Notes: a model not told the origin generated them from the letters alone. Positions 7,722 to 17,655 are shown, counted from the stretch's first letter. The stretch is DNA of 35,641 bases from Pseudomonadota bacterium (GCA_039196715.1 JBCCUP010000047.1:1-35641), one strand, 5' to 3'. A program made the numbers and translations.

Positions 7722-9212
7722 TTATCTCAGGAGGGACAGCACCTGCTGGGGCTGCTGATTCGCTTGTGCAAGCATGGCCATACTGGCCTGTTGCAACACC
7801 TGCGCCCTGGACAGCGCCGCCGTTTCGGCAGCGAAATCCGCGTCGGTGATGCGAGAGCGCGCTGCGGTGGTGTTTTCCACGACGTTGTTGAGGTTGTTCA
7901 TCGTGGACTCAAAGCGGTTCATCGTGGCACCGAGCTCGGCACGGGAATCCGAGATGGTCGCGAGGCCACCATCGAGGATGTTCAGGGCCGCGTTGGCGCC
8001 CTCCGCCGTGCTGATGTCGATCGAGCCCACGTCGTCCAGCGCGGAGACCGTGGCCACGCCCGCAGCGCCGAGCGAGGCGGTGTCCGATGTCACCGAGAAA
8101 GACTTGGACGAGTTGTAGGTGATCGTCCCCGCAACCGTACCGAGGCCCGTCGTTGCTGCAATGGTGGCTGCCGCGCCAACCAGTGAGCCGGCCGCGAAGG
8201 CATCCTCACCCACCGCGCGGTCACCCACGGCTTCGACGCCCTGAATGTCCAGGGCCGTCGCACCAGCGTTGGCGATCGAAATATCGTACCCCTCGCTGTT
8301 CTCGAGCAGGATCTGGCTCTTGTCGTCACTCAGCGTGGCGGTGATGCCCGTCTTGCCCGACACATCGTTGATGGCGGTGGCGAGGTCCGTGAGATCGGTA
8401 GTCGCCGCCAGGGTCGCCGCGACGCGGATGCCGTCACCCTCGTTCTGGCCCTCGAGATCAAACGCCACCGCGCCGGCGGCACCGGCGGTCAGCATGGCGT
8501 AGGTGTGTGCGTTCGCCTCGACACCGGTGGCGTCCGTGTTCGCGTTGATGTTGTCGGCGATCGACTTGGCAGATTCACCAGCCGCGGCGTTCACGGTCGC
8601 ACTGCCCAGCGCACCGTCCAGGTTCAATACAGTGGCCGCTATTCCGTTGGCCGCTGTCGCGACGGCAACCGTGCTGGTGCCCGCCGCGGTCGACAGCGAG
8701 TTCGTGCCGATACTGGTGCCGCGCGCATCGCCGATGTTGATGTTGATCGACTGGTCCGCCTGAAAGCCCACGTGGAACTTGGCATTGGTGAAACTGCCGT
8801 CGAGCAGGTTCTTGCCGTTGAAGGAGGTGGTGTTGGCGATCCGGTTCAACTCTGTCTGCAACTGCGACACTTCTTTTTGCAGGTTGACGCGATCAGACGC
8901 GGAGTTGGTGTCATTTGCAGACTGTACGGCCAGCTCACGCATACGCTGCATGATGTTGCCCGACTCCTGCAGCGCGCCCTCGGCGGTCTGTGCCAACGAG
9001 ACGCCATCATTAGCATTGCGTACTGCCTGAGACAATCCACGGATCTGCGAACTCATGCGATCCGAAATGGCAAGGCCGGCCGCGTCGTCCCGCGCGCTGT
9101 TGATACGCAATCCAGACGACAGCCTCTCCATCGAGGTGGCCAAACTGAACCCGGCTTTGCTCACACTTCCCTGTGCATTCAGGGACAGCAGATTGCTACT
9201 GATTGAGGTCAT
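7722..9212 (-). CDS. fliC: Flagellin, paralogue 2
   Basis: This 496-residue filament subunit begins [20 protein letters not shown]. It has the conserved flagellin N-terminal domain ([18 protein letters not shown], residues about 32-49) and a C-terminal domain ending [11 protein letters not shown]. The middle region (about 175-400) holds IN-type motifs and a stretch closely shared with paralogue 1 ([19 protein letters not shown]). The ATG at 9212 follows GGAG by 6 bases. A sigma-28-like promoter lies 168 bases upstream and a hairpin follows the stop. The near-equal lengths and shared middle indicate tandem duplication with later divergence; copies of this kind often occupy different filament zones, but that is not shown here. 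Confidence 0.96.
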   Translation of the reverse strand: MTSISSNLLSLNAQGSVSKAGFSLATSMERLSSGLRINSARDDAAGLAISDRMSSQIRGLSQAVRNANDGVSLAQTAEGALQESGNIMQRMRELAVQSANDTNSASDRVNLQKEVSQLQTELNRIANTTSFNGKNLLDGSFTNAKFHVGFQADQSININIGDARGTSIGTNSLSTAAGTSTVAVATAANGIAATVLNLDGALGSATVNAAAGESAKSIADNINANTDATGVEANAHTYAMLTAGAAGAVAFDLEGQNEGDGIRVAATLAATTDLTDLATAINDVSGKTGITATLSDDKSQILLENSEGYDISIANAGATALDIQGVEAVGDRAVGEDAFAAGSLVGAAATIAATTGLGTVAGTITYNSSKSFSVTSDTASLGAAGVATVSALDDVGSIDISTAEGANAALNILDGGLATISDSRAELGATMNRFESTMNNLNNVVENTTAARSRITDADFAAETAALSRAQVLQQASMAMLAQANQQPQQVLSLLR

Positions 9213-9380
9213 CTTACTCTCCAGTTGATTGAGCGTACGGCCGTGGCGCCTGCAATACGCAAACGCGAGTGCACAACAGGGAGCTAGGAAAATGACTGAG
9301 TATCAATCCACTGTGCAGGACGCACGCTTTTATTATGTCAATCCGAGGAGAGGCTGGGCGCCAGGACTGATTTAGTTACT

Positions 9381-9407
9381 ACTTCGGCGGCGGTTACCAT
9401 TCCTTTA
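9381..9407 (-). promoter_or_regulatory. Putative sigma-28 promoter of flagellin 2
   Basis: On the minus strand: TAAA (9407-9404), 15 bases, GCCGAAGT (9388-9381). The -35 is perfect and the first five bases of the -10 match. The -10 edge is 168 bases before the ATG. A TTGACA nearer the gene (about 9340) lacks a proper -10. Confidence 0.65.
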
Positions 9408-9416
9408 CACACAAAC

Positions 9417-9442
9417 AAAAAAGGCCCGTCCGAAGACGGGCC
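9417..9442 (-). terminator. Intrinsic terminator of flagellin 3
   Basis: An 8-bp GC-rich stem (9423-9430 with 9435-9442) carries a TTCG loop on the minus strand and is followed by six T. It starts 28 bases after the flagellin 3 stop and lies upstream of the flagellin 2 promoter, so the transcripts are separate. Confidence 0.92.
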
Positions 9443-9469
9443 CTGAGGCGGTCTGATGCCCTGCCCGGT

Positions 9470-10954
9470 TTACCGGAGCAGCGTCAGAACCTGTTGCGGT
9501 TGCTGGTTGGCCTGCGCCAGCATGGCCATGCTCGCTTGTTGCAGCACCTGAGCTTTTGACAGCTTCGCCGTTTCGGCGGCAAAGTCCGCGTCGACGATGC
9601 GGGAACGCGCCGCTGAGGTGTTCTCAACCACATTGTTGAGATTGTTCATGGTGTTCTCGAACCGGCTCATGATCGCACCGAGGTCGGCCCGCACATCGGA
9701 GATGGCCGCCAGGCCGCCGTCCAGCACATTCAGCGCCGCGTTGGCCCCATCTTGTGTGCCGATGTCGATCGAGCCAACGTCGATGAGTGACGATACGGTG
9801 GCCACACCGGCCGCACCGAGCGACGCATCGCTCGCCGTGACCGAGTACGACTTGGCAGAGTCAAAGGTCACGGTGCCCGCCACGGTGCCGGTGCCCGTGC
9901 CGGCGGCAACCGCCAGGACAGCACCTGCACCGGAATCAAAGGCGGAATCGCCGACTGCACGGTCGTTCACGGCCTCGACACCCTGAAGCGTCAAAGCCGA
10001 TGCGCCCACGTTCGCCAGGGTGACGTCGTAGCCTTCGCTGTTTTCCAACAGTATCTGCGCGCGGTCGTCGCTCAAGGTGGCGGTGACACCGGTTTTGCCC
10101 TGCACGTCGTTGATCGCCTTGGCGAGGTCGGTCAGGTTGGTTGCATCCGACAGCGTGGCAGCAACCCGGATGGCCGCATCTTCATTCTGGCCCTGCAGGT
10201 CGAAAGCCACCGCGCCCGCGGCAGACACACCGAGCAGTGCACTCGTGGACGCCCCAGCCTGCACGCCTGTGCCGTCTGATTCCGCATTGATCGCCTGTGC
10301 AATGTCGCGAGCGGAATCACCCGCCGCAACCGTGACGGTGGCACTGCCCTGTGAACCGTCAACAGCGACGGTGCCCGCCGCAATGCCGTTGGCCAGGGCA
10401 CCCACGGCCGCCGTGCCCGTGCCAGCGCCGGTGGACGCGTAGTGCGTGCCGATGCTGGTGGCGCGTGCGTCACCGACATTCACGTTGATGGTCTGGTTCG
10501 CCTCAAAGCCCACCTGGAATTTCGCGTTAGCGAAGGTGCCATCGAGCAGGTTGCGACCGTTGAAGGTCGTGGTGTTGGCAATGCGGTTCAACTCGGTCTG
10601 CAGCTGCGCAGCTTCCTTTTGCAGGTTGGCGCGGTCACTCGCGGAGTTGGTGTCGTTCGCCGCCTGCACCGCCAGCTCGCGCATACGCTGCATGATGTTG
10701 CCGGATTCCTGCAACGCGCCTTCTGCGGTCTGGGCCAGCGACACGCCATCGTTCGCGTTCCGCACGGCCTGTGACAGGCCGCGGATCTGAGAGGTCATGC
10801 GGTCCGAGATCGCAAGACCCGCCGCGTCGTCTTTCGCACTGTTGATACGCAGACCAGACGAGAGACGTTCCATCGCCGTGGCCAACGAGCTGCCAGCGTC
10901 GCCAACGCGCCCGAGCGCGTTCATCGACATCATATTGGTATTGATTACCGTCAT
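9470..10954 (-). CDS. fliC: Flagellin, paralogue 3
   Basis: This 494-residue filament subunit begins [20 protein letters not shown]. The conserved N-terminal D0/D1 ([18 protein letters not shown]) and C-terminal D1/D0 (ending [10 protein letters not shown]) flank a variable middle with an IN-type motif (about 190-225). The ATG at 10954 has GGAG 6 bases upstream. A TTG four codons before it overlaps the ribosome site and is less likely. It is nearest the hook-junction genes and has the best sigma-28-like promoter of the three. Its conserved domains differ from the other two at scattered positions (SAKDD for SARDD, AAQLQTE for VSQLQTE), so it is the most diverged by eye. Confidence 0.96.
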   Translation of the reverse strand: MTVINTNMMSMNALGRVGDAGSSLATAMERLSSGLRINSAKDDAAGLAISDRMTSQIRGLSQAVRNANDGVSLAQTAEGALQESGNIMQRMRELAVQAANDTNSASDRANLQKEAAQLQTELNRIANTTTFNGRNLLDGTFANAKFQVGFEANQTINVNVGDARATSIGTHYASTGAGTGTAAVGALANGIAAGTVAVDGSQGSATVTVAAGDSARDIAQAINAESDGTGVQAGASTSALLGVSAAGAVAFDLQGQNEDAAIRVAATLSDATNLTDLAKAINDVQGKTGVTATLSDDRAQILLENSEGYDVTLANVGASALTLQGVEAVNDRAVGDSAFDSGAGAVLAVAAGTGTGTVAGTVTFDSAKSYSVTASDASLGAAGVATVSSLIDVGSIDIGTQDGANAALNVLDGGLAAISDVRADLGAIMSRFENTMNNLNNVVENTSAARSRIVDADFAAETAKLSKAQVLQQASMAMLAQANQQPQQVLTLLR

Positions 10955-11122
10955 TGTTTTCTCCAAGACTCTTTGGTGAGCAAGTTACTTTGAGCCTCTG
11001 GCAAACGATTGTCGGGTGACTGTCCGGAGCGGGGTTGAACTGCACAGCAGTGCTCGACAACCACGGCAACTCGGTGACACATGAATACTCTCGCGCCAGC
11101 GATATCATTTCTCTCGGTATGT

Positions 11123-11149
11123 GTGACGGCGTTCACACCTGTTTCTTTA
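11123..11149 (-). promoter_or_regulatory. Putative sigma-28 promoter of flagellin 3
   Basis: On the minus strand: CTAAAG with TAAA at 11149-11146, 15 bases, GCCGTCAC (11130-11123). The -35 is perfect and the -10 has the GCCG core. The -10 edge is 168 bases from the ATG, the same as for flagellin 2. Confidence 0.7.
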
Positions 11150-11232
11150 GTGCCGTACACAAATGCTGTGCGTCTTTTCTCTGACACGACACCATTGCGT
11201 CGACGCCCTACGCGTGCGTTCAGGGCGCGGCC

Positions 11233-11250
11233 AACGTGTCAGGACACGTT
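11233..11250. repeat. 18-base dyad upstream of flagellin 3 promoter
   Basis: AACGTGTC, two bases, GACACGTT: a perfect 8-2-8 inverted repeat about 85-100 bases upstream of the sigma-28-like -35. The symmetry suits a dimeric regulator site, but no known consensus is recognised. Confidence 0.5.
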
Positions 11251-11389
11251 CGGACGCACACGCAGCCCGTCACGGCCAACGCGGCAACAGACACAGCGCA
11301 CACGCGCGCTGTGCGCAGACGTTCAGTGAAGGAGAGACGGGGCCGGGACACGCACCACGCACCGGAACGGTGCGGTTGCGCGCGCGCCG

Positions 11390-12580
11390 TCAGAGGAAGT
11401 TGAACAGGCTGTTACGCTGCATCAACGACAGAGTCTGCTGTGCGGCCTGCAGTATGGCCAATTCGCGTTGCAGGTTGGACGCCGCTTCCGCGTAGTTGGT
11501 GTCACGCAGCGAAGAGATCGTCTTGCTCGTGCGCAAGGAGTAGTCGCTCAGGCTGTCGCTCTGCGATTCGAGCGAGTTCAGCCGCGCGCCGAGGCTTGCC
11601 GTCGCTGTGGACACCGTGCTCATCAACCCGTCGAAATCGGTCAGGGTGCGGTCGACGGCTTCGGTCAGTTGCTCGTCGGTGCCGCCGCGCAAGGCGTCGA
11701 TCATCTGATTGAACACCCCGAAGGCGTCCTTGCGCAGCCCGGGCTCGATGGTGAAGGTGTCGCCCACTGCGGGCGAGCCGTCGAAGGTGGTTGTGACACC
11801 GGCAAAGTCGATGCGCTCGCCAGTGACAACGGTCAAACCCGCCGCCACCACGGTGCCACCGCTGTCGCGCACGTCGATGGTGTTCGCACCGACGAATTCG
11901 ACCGTCAGCGTGTCACCGGCAAAGGCGGTTTCGTCGGAGACAAAGGCCGGCAGCATCAGCCCGGTGCCGGTGTTGGTGACATCCGCGCGTGTGCGCAGCG
12001 CTGTGGCACTGTCGGTGCGCAGCACGTTTTTCGCCGAATGATCACCGACGATGACGTCGCGGGCCTCGCCGACTTCCACCCGGTGTTCGACCTCTCCGCC
12101 GCGCATCTCCACCCGCCCGAGGCCGTCGGTCAGGGTCATCTCGACCGGTTTGGTTCTCCCATCGTAGCCGGCGAACACGTAGTTGCCAAGCGAGTCCTTG
12201 GTGTTGATCAGGTCCACGAGCTCCGACATGCGCGACTCGAGTTCGGTTGCTATCGCCTCGCGCGACTCCGTCGGCAAGGACGTGTTACCGGCCTGAATGG
12301 TGAGCTCGCGGGCGCGCTGGTAGAGGGTCGTGATGTTGCGCAGCGAACTCTCCTCCACGCCCAGGCGGTGGTTCACCAGGTTGATGTTCTCCTGGTACTG
12401 CTCCATCCGCGCGTTGAGGCTGTTCAAGCGGCTGACCCGCACCGCATCGACGGGTGCCTGGTCGGGCGATTGCAGCCGCACGCCGCTCGACAACTGACCT
12501 TGGAGGTCGTAGATCCGGCTGTTCTGTTGGTTGAACGAAGACAGCGCCCGATCGAAGGTGAGATTGTGGGTTATGCGCAT
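11390..12580 (-). CDS. flgL: Flagellar hook-filament junction protein FlgL (HAP3)
   Basis: This 396-residue secreted axial protein joins the hook-FlgK zone to the filament. The N-terminal flagellin-like helix region (MRITHNLTFDRALSSFNQQN, then SSGVRLQSPDQAPVDAVRV at about 32-50) and the C-terminal helix (ASNLQRELAILQAAQQTLSL near 365-384) are typical of FlgL. GGGGA about 9 bases upstream supports the ATG. The gene follows flgK by 88 bases and is probably cotranscribed with it. FlgN, encoded at 23643-24107, is the expected export chaperone for both. Confidence 0.95.
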   Translation of the reverse strand: MRITHNLTFDRALSSFNQQNSRIYDLQGQLSSGVRLQSPDQAPVDAVRVSRLNSLNARMEQYQENINLVNHRLGVEESSLRNITTLYQRARELTIQAGNTSLPTESREAIATELESRMSELVDLINTKDSLGNYVFAGYDGRTKPVEMTLTDGLGRVEMRGGEVEHRVEVGEARDVIVGDHSAKNVLRTDSATALRTRADVTNTGTGLMLPAFVSDETAFAGDTLTVEFVGANTIDVRDSGGTVVAAGLTVVTGERIDFAGVTTTFDGSPAVGDTFTIEPGLRKDAFGVFNQMIDALRGGTDEQLTEAVDRTLTDFDGLMSTVSTATASLGARLNSLESQSDSLSDYSLRTSKTISSLRDTNYAEAASNLQRELAILQAAQQTLSLMQRNSLFNFL

Positions 12581-12668
12581 TGTGGGCGTCCCCTGCTCAA
12601 GGCCCCGACGCGCGCGCCGGGTGCGACACCCGTCCCGTCAGCGGCCGTGCCCGCGCGGTTCGAGAGGC

Positions 12669-14561
12669 TCACCGCATGGCTCCGAGGATGGTGTTGAAGA
12701 GGTCCTGCGCCACGGTGAGCACCCGGGCGTTCGCCTGGTAGTGTTGCTGGAAACGCAGCAGATCGGCCGCCTCCTGGTCGAGGTCCACGCCGACCTCGGA
12801 CTCCAGGCGCTCGCTCAGGTTCTCGTGCAACGCACGCTGGCTCTCGACGCCGAGCTGGGACGCTGCGGCGACCCCGGCCGCTTCGCCCAGGGCATTCTGA
12901 AACAGGTCCTCGACCGAAGCGGTCCCGTTCTCGAAATAGTCCTTGACCTGCAGATCCGAGATCTCGCGCAGGTTGTGGAAGGCCGTGCCGCCCGCGTTGT
13001 CCTCGACAACGAACCGGTCACCTGCCTGCGGCGTGGCGTCGATGCGCACCCGCCACCCGTTGAGGTCGATCGGGTCGCCGGGTGTGTACGGTTGCGCGGC
13101 AGCCACGGTCGTGCCGGTCGAGGTGTCAATCAGGTCGAAGCTGGTCGCCGGGTTGTTGAAGACGATGTCGATTGGCGTGCGCAAGCCAGGGTCCGTGACA
13201 TCGAGCAACTCGGGTCCGGTCAACCGGCCGTTGCCGACGTTTTCGCTGTCGACGACAGCGCGCACCGGCAGGCTCGCCGCAAGCTCGGAGGCGTCGTTCA
13301 AGCCCAGTGTCAGCCGCGCTGCGGCGCCGTTGGTGGGCTGCACCAGGTAGGTGTCGCCAGCGACGGCGGTGCCGCCAAGCGTGAGCTCCAGGCCATCGAG
13401 CGTCAACGTCGGCCCGGCGCCCGAGACGCTGCTGGTGCCGTCTTCCGAGGCGAAGGTCCAGTTGGCGCCGTCGTAGGAGAGCGTGTAGTCGCCGCCGCGC
13501 AACGCAGTTGCATCGACGTAGGCGACGTCGATGGTAGCCAGGCCTGTGTTGTTGAGGTTGCTGACGATGTTGGGTTCACCCACGTCGAAGAAGTTGCCAC
13601 CGAAATCACCCGCCGGTGTCACACCAATGCGGTGCTGCGCATTCAGCATTTCGCTCAGGCCAACCGCCAGGCGCCCGATGTTGTCACGCGCCTCGTCGAT
13701 CACGTCGCGGCTCTCGTGCAACAGCGCGCCGAGCGTGCCACCCTGCAGCATCTCGGTGATCACCGGCTGGCCGCCGTCCGACGCACGCAGGTCGAAGCGA
13801 TCGTGGCGGTCCGAGGCCACCTCGAGCTGGAGCGGGTAGCCGCCTTCCTTGTTGACCAGCGTGTGACCGCTCTGCACTGTTACGTTCACCGCGCCGTCGT
13901 CGTAAAACCGGGTGTGGATGTTCACCCGCTCGCTGATCTGGTGCAGCAACCGATCGCGCTCGTCGAGCAGGTCCGGTGACACGTTTTTCGCCGTCGTCCC
14001 AGACACCGCGTGGATGCGTTGGTTGATCTTGCCGAGTTCATCAGTGAGGCGATTCAGCTCGCTGGTCTGCTGTCTGATTTCACTCTCGACGTTGTTGGAC
14101 ACGGCTTTGAGCTCGTTGTCCATGCCCTGAAACTTGTGGGCCAACGACCGCGCACTCTCGAGCACCACGGTGCGCAGGGGCACGGAGCTCGGGTCGTTAG
14201 TCGCGTCGCGGATGTCGTTGAAGAACTTGCTCAGGCCCTCGTCAAGCCCGTAGCCCTCCTCGCCAAAGAGATCCGACACCTGACGCGACACCTCGGCGAG
14301 CTGCTCGTGGCGTGACAGGTCGGAGGTCGCGACGCGGAGCTGCTTGGACACGATTTCGTTGTGCGCCCGGACCAGCGCGTCGATCTGCACACCGGTGCCG
14401 TAGCGGAAGCTGCCGAACTGCACCGAGATGGATTCGGTTTTCTCGACCCGCTGTCGGTGGTAGCCGTCGGTGTTCGCGTTGGCGATGTTGTTGCCAACCG
14501 TGCTGAGCGAGGACTGCGTGGCGCGCAGACCGCTGGTGGCGATGCCATACAAATCAGGCAT
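12669..14561 (-). CDS. flgK: Flagellar hook-associated protein FlgK (HAP1)
   Basis: This 630-residue protein is the first junction zone at the end of the hook. Its N-terminus has the flagellar rod/hook signature (MPDLYGIATSGLRATQSSLSTVGNNIANANTDGY). A helical FlgK region (about 90-330) and a C-terminal domain with the conserved VDLDQEAADLLRFQQHYQAN follow. Two large beta-rich inserts (about 340-540) make it somewhat longer than enterobacterial FlgK (about 547). AGGAAGGG lies upstream of the ATG. A sigma-28-like promoter at 14660-14686 and the 138-base gap after flgJ suggest flgK-flgL can be transcribed apart from the rod/ring genes. Confidence 0.96.
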   Translation of the reverse strand: MPDLYGIATSGLRATQSSLSTVGNNIANANTDGYHRQRVEKTESISVQFGSFRYGTGVQIDALVRAHNEIVSKQLRVATSDLSRHEQLAEVSRQVSDLFGEEGYGLDEGLSKFFNDIRDATNDPSSVPLRTVVLESARSLAHKFQGMDNELKAVSNNVESEIRQQTSELNRLTDELGKINQRIHAVSGTTAKNVSPDLLDERDRLLHQISERVNIHTRFYDDGAVNVTVQSGHTLVNKEGGYPLQLEVASDRHDRFDLRASDGGQPVITEMLQGGTLGALLHESRDVIDEARDNIGRLAVGLSEMLNAQHRIGVTPAGDFGGNFFDVGEPNIVSNLNNTGLATIDVAYVDATALRGGDYTLSYDGANWTFASEDGTSSVSGAGPTLTLDGLELTLGGTAVAGDTYLVQPTNGAAARLTLGLNDASELAASLPVRAVVDSENVGNGRLTGPELLDVTDPGLRTPIDIVFNNPATSFDLIDTSTGTTVAAAQPYTPGDPIDLNGWRVRIDATPQAGDRFVVEDNAGGTAFHNLREISDLQVKDYFENGTASVEDLFQNALGEAAGVAAASQLGVESQRALHENLSERLESEVGVDLDQEAADLLRFQQHYQANARVLTVAQDLFNTILGAMR

Positions 14562-14659
14562 GAGACCCTTCCTGGCGCGCGTGATGCCCGGTGATCACAC
14601 CGCCCTTCGGTGGCCGTGTTCGCGTCGACAGACGCGCATCATGCATCACATTAACAGCG

Positions 14660-14686
14660 GTAGCGGCCCGATGTGGCCGAACTGTA
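14660..14686 (-). promoter_or_regulatory. Putative sigma-28 promoter of flgK-flgL
   Basis: On the minus strand: TACA (14686-14683), 15 bases, GCCGCTAC (14667-14660). The -10 is almost the same as that of flagellin 1 (GCCGCTAT). It lies in the flgJ-flgK gap, 98 bases before the ATG. Confidence 0.5.
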
Positions 14687-14699
14687 GGCGCCATCGTGG

Positions 14700-15884
14700 T
14701 CAGCCCTCCGCCGTCGCCACGGCCTGGTTCAGCCGATTGCCGTGCAGGATGGACAAGACCTTGTCGGCGTAGTCCGGGTCTGTGGCGTAACCCGCCGCGT
14801 GCAAGGCCTCGACGTACGCGTCGGCGTCCTCCGCGCGGGCCAGGGCCGGTTCGTAACGCGGATTGTCACGCAGGAAGTCCACGTAGTCGTTCACAGCCTG
14901 TTCAACGCCCGCGTAGGCGCGGAACTGGGCACGCGTTGGCCGAAACTCGACGCCGTCGTGCTCAAGCGTGTTCCAGGCCACGCGCTCGCCCTGCCAGCGC
15001 GCGTCGGCCTTGATGCCGAACAGGTTGAAACCCGCTGTCCGGGCATCGTGCGGCACGTGTTGGCCCCAACCGGTTTCCAGCGCCGCCTGGGCGACCAGCA
15101 CCCGCGGGTCGACGCCGATCGCCTGCGCCGCGCTGCGGGCGTGCGGCATCACCGCGTGCACGAACTGCTCGGGCGAGGACCAGGCAGGTGCATCGGCCGG
15201 TGAACCGGACCGAGCAGGCTCGACACGGTAGCTCAGGTGCGAAGAGACGGCCAGCGGGATACCCCGAAGCGGCTCAAGTGGCGCAGCGCCGGTCTGTACG
15301 GCAACCGGCTCAACCGGCTTGTGCGGGGCCAGGGCTGCGTCGCGCGCGCCTGGCGTCACGGTGTCCAGCGCAACACCCGGCCAATCAGACGGGTCGAACC
15401 CGAGTGCCGACGCGGCCGTCTCGACCGTCGGCCTCAGTGCAGGCTGGGCGTCCGACCCGACCTCGCGGTTCAGCGTGACCGGCGGTGTGAAGCGCAGCGC
15501 CGTCTCGCTGACGCCCCCGGCACCGGCACCCGTATCGACGCTGGCGTCGGCGGCTTCAGCCTCGGCGGGCTGGCCGACGTTGTGGAACTTGCCCAGCTGT
15601 TGTACCAGCACATCGGCAAGCCCGAAACCGCCACGGCGCGCGAGTTCAAGCGCCATCTGCTGGTCCTGCATGTCGCGGTAGGTGTCGAGCGCGTTGCTGT
15701 CGAACAGCGGATCGCCGAAGGTCGCTGCACGCTGTGACTTCAGCACCATGTGCACGAACAGACTCTCGAACTGTTCTGCGACCTGGCGCAGGGTTGCGTC
15801 GGCTTCAGGGGTCTGGCGTGCCTGGTGACGCAGTTGCGCCAGGCCGCGCAAGTCGAGGTACTGTCCCGCGTCGATGGTGTTCAC
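14700..15884 (-). CDS. flgJ: Bifunctional FlgJ: rod cap and peptidoglycan hydrolase
   Basis: This 394-residue periplasmic protein has two domains. The N-terminal rod-binding domain (about 30-98; AEQFESLFVHMVLKSQR and DMQDQQMALELA) caps the growing rod. The C-terminal glucosaminidase domain (about 238-388) cuts peptidoglycan for rod passage, with the probable catalytic glutamate at 270 in AALETGWGQH. The linker of about 125 Ala/Pro-rich residues is long; enterobacterial FlgJ is about 313 in total. The start is a GTG two bases after the flgI stop, so the two genes are tightly coupled. The two-domain form is typical of beta- and gammaproteobacteria. Confidence 0.95.
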   Translation of the reverse strand: MNTIDAGQYLDLRGLAQLRHQARQTPEADATLRQVAEQFESLFVHMVLKSQRAATFGDPLFDSNALDTYRDMQDQQMALELARRGGFGLADVLVQQLGKFHNVGQPAEAEAADASVDTGAGAGGVSETALRFTPPVTLNREVGSDAQPALRPTVETAASALGFDPSDWPGVALDTVTPGARDAALAPHKPVEPVAVQTGAAPLEPLRGIPLAVSSHLSYRVEPARSGSPADAPAWSSPEQFVHAVMPHARSAAQAIGVDPRVLVAQAALETGWGQHVPHDARTAGFNLFGIKADARWQGERVAWNTLEHDGVEFRPTRAQFRAYAGVEQAVNDYVDFLRDNPRYEPALARAEDADAYVEALHAAGYATDPDYADKVLSILHGNRLNQAVATAEG

Positions 15885-15886
15885 AG

Positions 15887-16981
15887 CTAAATGACAATCA
15901 ACTGCGCCTGGAGTGCACCCGCTTCCTTGAGCGCCTCCAGAATGGCAACCAGATCACTCGGCGCCGCACCCACCTGGTTGACGGCCCGCACGATCTCCGA
16001 GAGCGACGTCTCGCCCCGGAACAGGAACATGCGGTTGTTCTCCTCGTCGATATCGATGGCGGTGTCTTCGACCTGAGCCGTCTGCCCGCCAGCGAGCGCG
16101 TTCGGTTGCGACACCTCGGGATTCTCGTTGACCGACACGGTCAAGCTGCCGTGGGTGACCGCCGCGGGGCCGACGCGCACGTGACTGCCGATCACGATCG
16201 TGCCGGTGCGCGAGTTGACAATCACCCGGGCCGCCGCCTCGCCGGGCTCGATCTCGAGTTCTTCGAGGTAGGCCAGAAAGCCGACGCGTTGGTCCACGGT
16301 TGGGGGCGCGAGCACCCGTACGGTCACAGCATCCTGGGCCGAAGCGCTGCCCGGGCCGAGGGCCGTGTTGAACTTGTCGGCGAGCCGCTTGGCGGTGGTG
16401 AAGTCGGGCGTGTGGAGATTGAAGTACAGCGCGTCCGCCGCACCAAAGGGCGTGGGTACGCTGCGCTCCACGGTCGCCCCGTTCGGCACCCGTGCGCTGC
16501 TCGGCACGTTCACCGTGACCTTTGAACCGTCAGCACCCTCGATACCAAACCCGCTGACAGTCAGGTTGCCCTGCGCCAGGGCATAGATCGCACCGTCGGC
16601 GCCCTTCAACGGTGTCATCAACAGGCTCCCACCGCGCAGGTTCTTTGCATCTCCGAGCGAGGACACGGTCACGTCGATGCGCTGACCCGGCTTCGAGAAC
16701 GGCGGCAAGGTCGCGCTGACCATCACGGCCGCGATGTTCTTGGAATCGGGTGTCACCCCTTCGGGCAGGGTAATGCCGTAGCGGTTGAGCAACGCCGAGA
16801 GGCTGTGCGCGGTAAAGCGGGTGCGTGTAAGCGAGTCGCCGCTGCCGTCGAGACCGACCACCAGGCCATAGCCGAGCAACTGGTTCTCACGCACGCCTGC
16901 GACACTGGCAATGTCCTTGACGCGCTCGGCGTAGGTCGGCGTGGCCATCAACGCCAGCAGCACCACGAGAACGCGGATCAT
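15887..16981 (-). CDS. flgI: Flagellar P-ring protein FlgI
   Basis: This 364-residue periplasmic protein forms the P ring, the bushing around the rod in the peptidoglycan layer. A Sec signal peptide is seen at residues 1-18 ([18 protein letters not shown]), followed by the family start [33 protein letters not shown] and the C-terminal [19 protein letters not shown] agree with FlgI. The ATG at 16981 shares one base with the flgH stop (TGATG) and gives the signal peptide directly; a start at 17023 would bury it. FlgA, encoded divergently, is the expected periplasmic chaperone for P-ring assembly. Confidence 0.96.
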   Translation of the reverse strand: MIRVLVVLLALMATPTYAERVKDIASVAGVRENQLLGYGLVVGLDGSGDSLTRTRFTAHSLSALLNRYGITLPEGVTPDSKNIAAVMVSATLPPFSKPGQRIDVTVSSLGDAKNLRGGSLLMTPLKGADGAIYALAQGNLTVSGFGIEGADGSKVTVNVPSSARVPNGATVERSVPTPFGAADALYFNLHTPDFTTAKRLADKFNTALGPGSASAQDAVTVRVLAPPTVDQRVGFLAYLEELEIEPGEAAARVIVNSRTGTIVIGSHVRVGPAAVTHGSLTVSVNENPEVSQPNALAGGQTAQVEDTAIDIDEENNRMFLFRGETSLSEIVRAVNQVGAAPSDLVAILEALKEAGALQAQLIVI

Positions 16982-17655
16982 CAGAACGGCCACCACGGGC
17001 TGTTGAAGATGCGCGAGGCCCAACCGGCGGTGTTGGAATCACCGACGATACCGCGGCTGCTGTAGGTGATCTGCGTGTCGGCGATGCGCACCGAACTCAC
17101 CTGGTTCTGCGCGTTCACATCCTCTGGCCGGACGATGCCGCTGAGTTGCAGGAACTCGATGCCGCGGTTGATCGTGACGCGTTTTTCGCCACGGATCAGC
17201 AGATTGCCGTTTGGCAGGACATCGTGCACGGTCACGGTGATCTGGCCGTCGAGACTGTTGCTCTGGCTGCTGTTGCCGGTGCCGGAAAACGACCGCGAGT
17301 TGTCACTTTGCACCCCGAGCGGGCTGTCGAGCGGCGCGTACTGGCTGCCGAGCAGGCTGGTGATACCGAGCGACGTGTTGTCGTCTTTCTTGGTCGTGGT
17401 CGTCGAACGCATCTCGGCCGAGGTGTCCTCGGAGAGCACGACGGTGAGGACATCACCAATGCGGTAGGCTTTGAGGTCGCGGAACAGTTCGTTTGCGCGA
17501 CCGGCCTGGTAGATGCTGCCAGTCGGCGCTGTTTCGATGACCGGCGCGCTGGCGCCGATCACCGGAACAAATTCCGGTGTGGGCGGGTTCTTCAGTTCCG
17601 TGTGAAGACAACCGCTCATCATGAGCAGCGGGAACAGGACTACAAGTCTACGCAC
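16981..17655 (-). CDS. flgH: Flagellar L-ring lipoprotein FlgH
   Basis: The product is 224 residues. FlgH forms the outer-membrane L ring. A lipoprotein signal is visible with lipobox LMMSGC, the acylated cysteine being residue 16. [19 protein letters not shown] (about 65-83), [20 protein letters not shown] and the C-terminal [21 protein letters not shown] match FlgH. I choose the GTG at 17655, about 10 bases after AGAGAGGG. An earlier in-frame GTG at 17676 has no ribosome site. The stop overlaps the flgI start by one base and flgG ends 24 bases upstream, consistent with one operon. Confidence 0.95.
   Translation of the reverse strand: MRRLVVLFPLLMMSGCLHTELKNPPTPEFVPVIGASAPVIETAPTGSIYQAGRANELFRDLKAYRIGDVLTVVLSEDTSAEMRSTTTTKKDDNTSLGITSLLGSQYAPLDSPLGVQSDNSRSFSGTGNSSQSNSLDGQITVTVHDVLPNGNLLIRGEKRVTINRGIEFLQLSGIVRPEDVNAQNQVSSVRIADTQITYSSRGIVGDSNTAGWASRIFNSPWWPF

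Larger units (their letters stand above)
10955..11389. other. Long leader and promoter region of flagellin 3
   Basis: These 435 bases between flgL and flagellin 3 have no convincing gene. The 168 bases next to the ATG are the probable mRNA leader, then the sigma-28-like promoter at 11123-11149, an 18-base dyad at 11233-11250, and GC-rich sequence with small hairpins (for example around 11291-11313 and 11360-11375) that have no T runs and could mark the end of the flgKL transcript. Confidence 0.6.

Noticed and set aside
9335-9350. TTGACA on the minus strand as a sigma-70 promoter for flagellin 2
   Set aside because: No acceptable -10 at 16-18 bases; the sigma-28-like site further upstream fits better.
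10951-11187. Minus-strand frame of 78 codons upstream of flagellin 3 as an upstream leader gene
   Set aside because: It covers the promoter region, lacks a ribosome site, and its slight similarity to a frame upstream of flagellin 1 is too short to support.
11468-12697. Plus-strand frame of 409 codons opposite flgL
   Set aside because: Same reason: antisense shadow in high-GC coding DNA, while flgL on the other strand is unmistakable.
12531-13979. Long plus-strand frame (482 codons) opposite flgK
   Set aside because: It is a GC-rich shadow of flgK on the other strand; no family features and no ribosome site.
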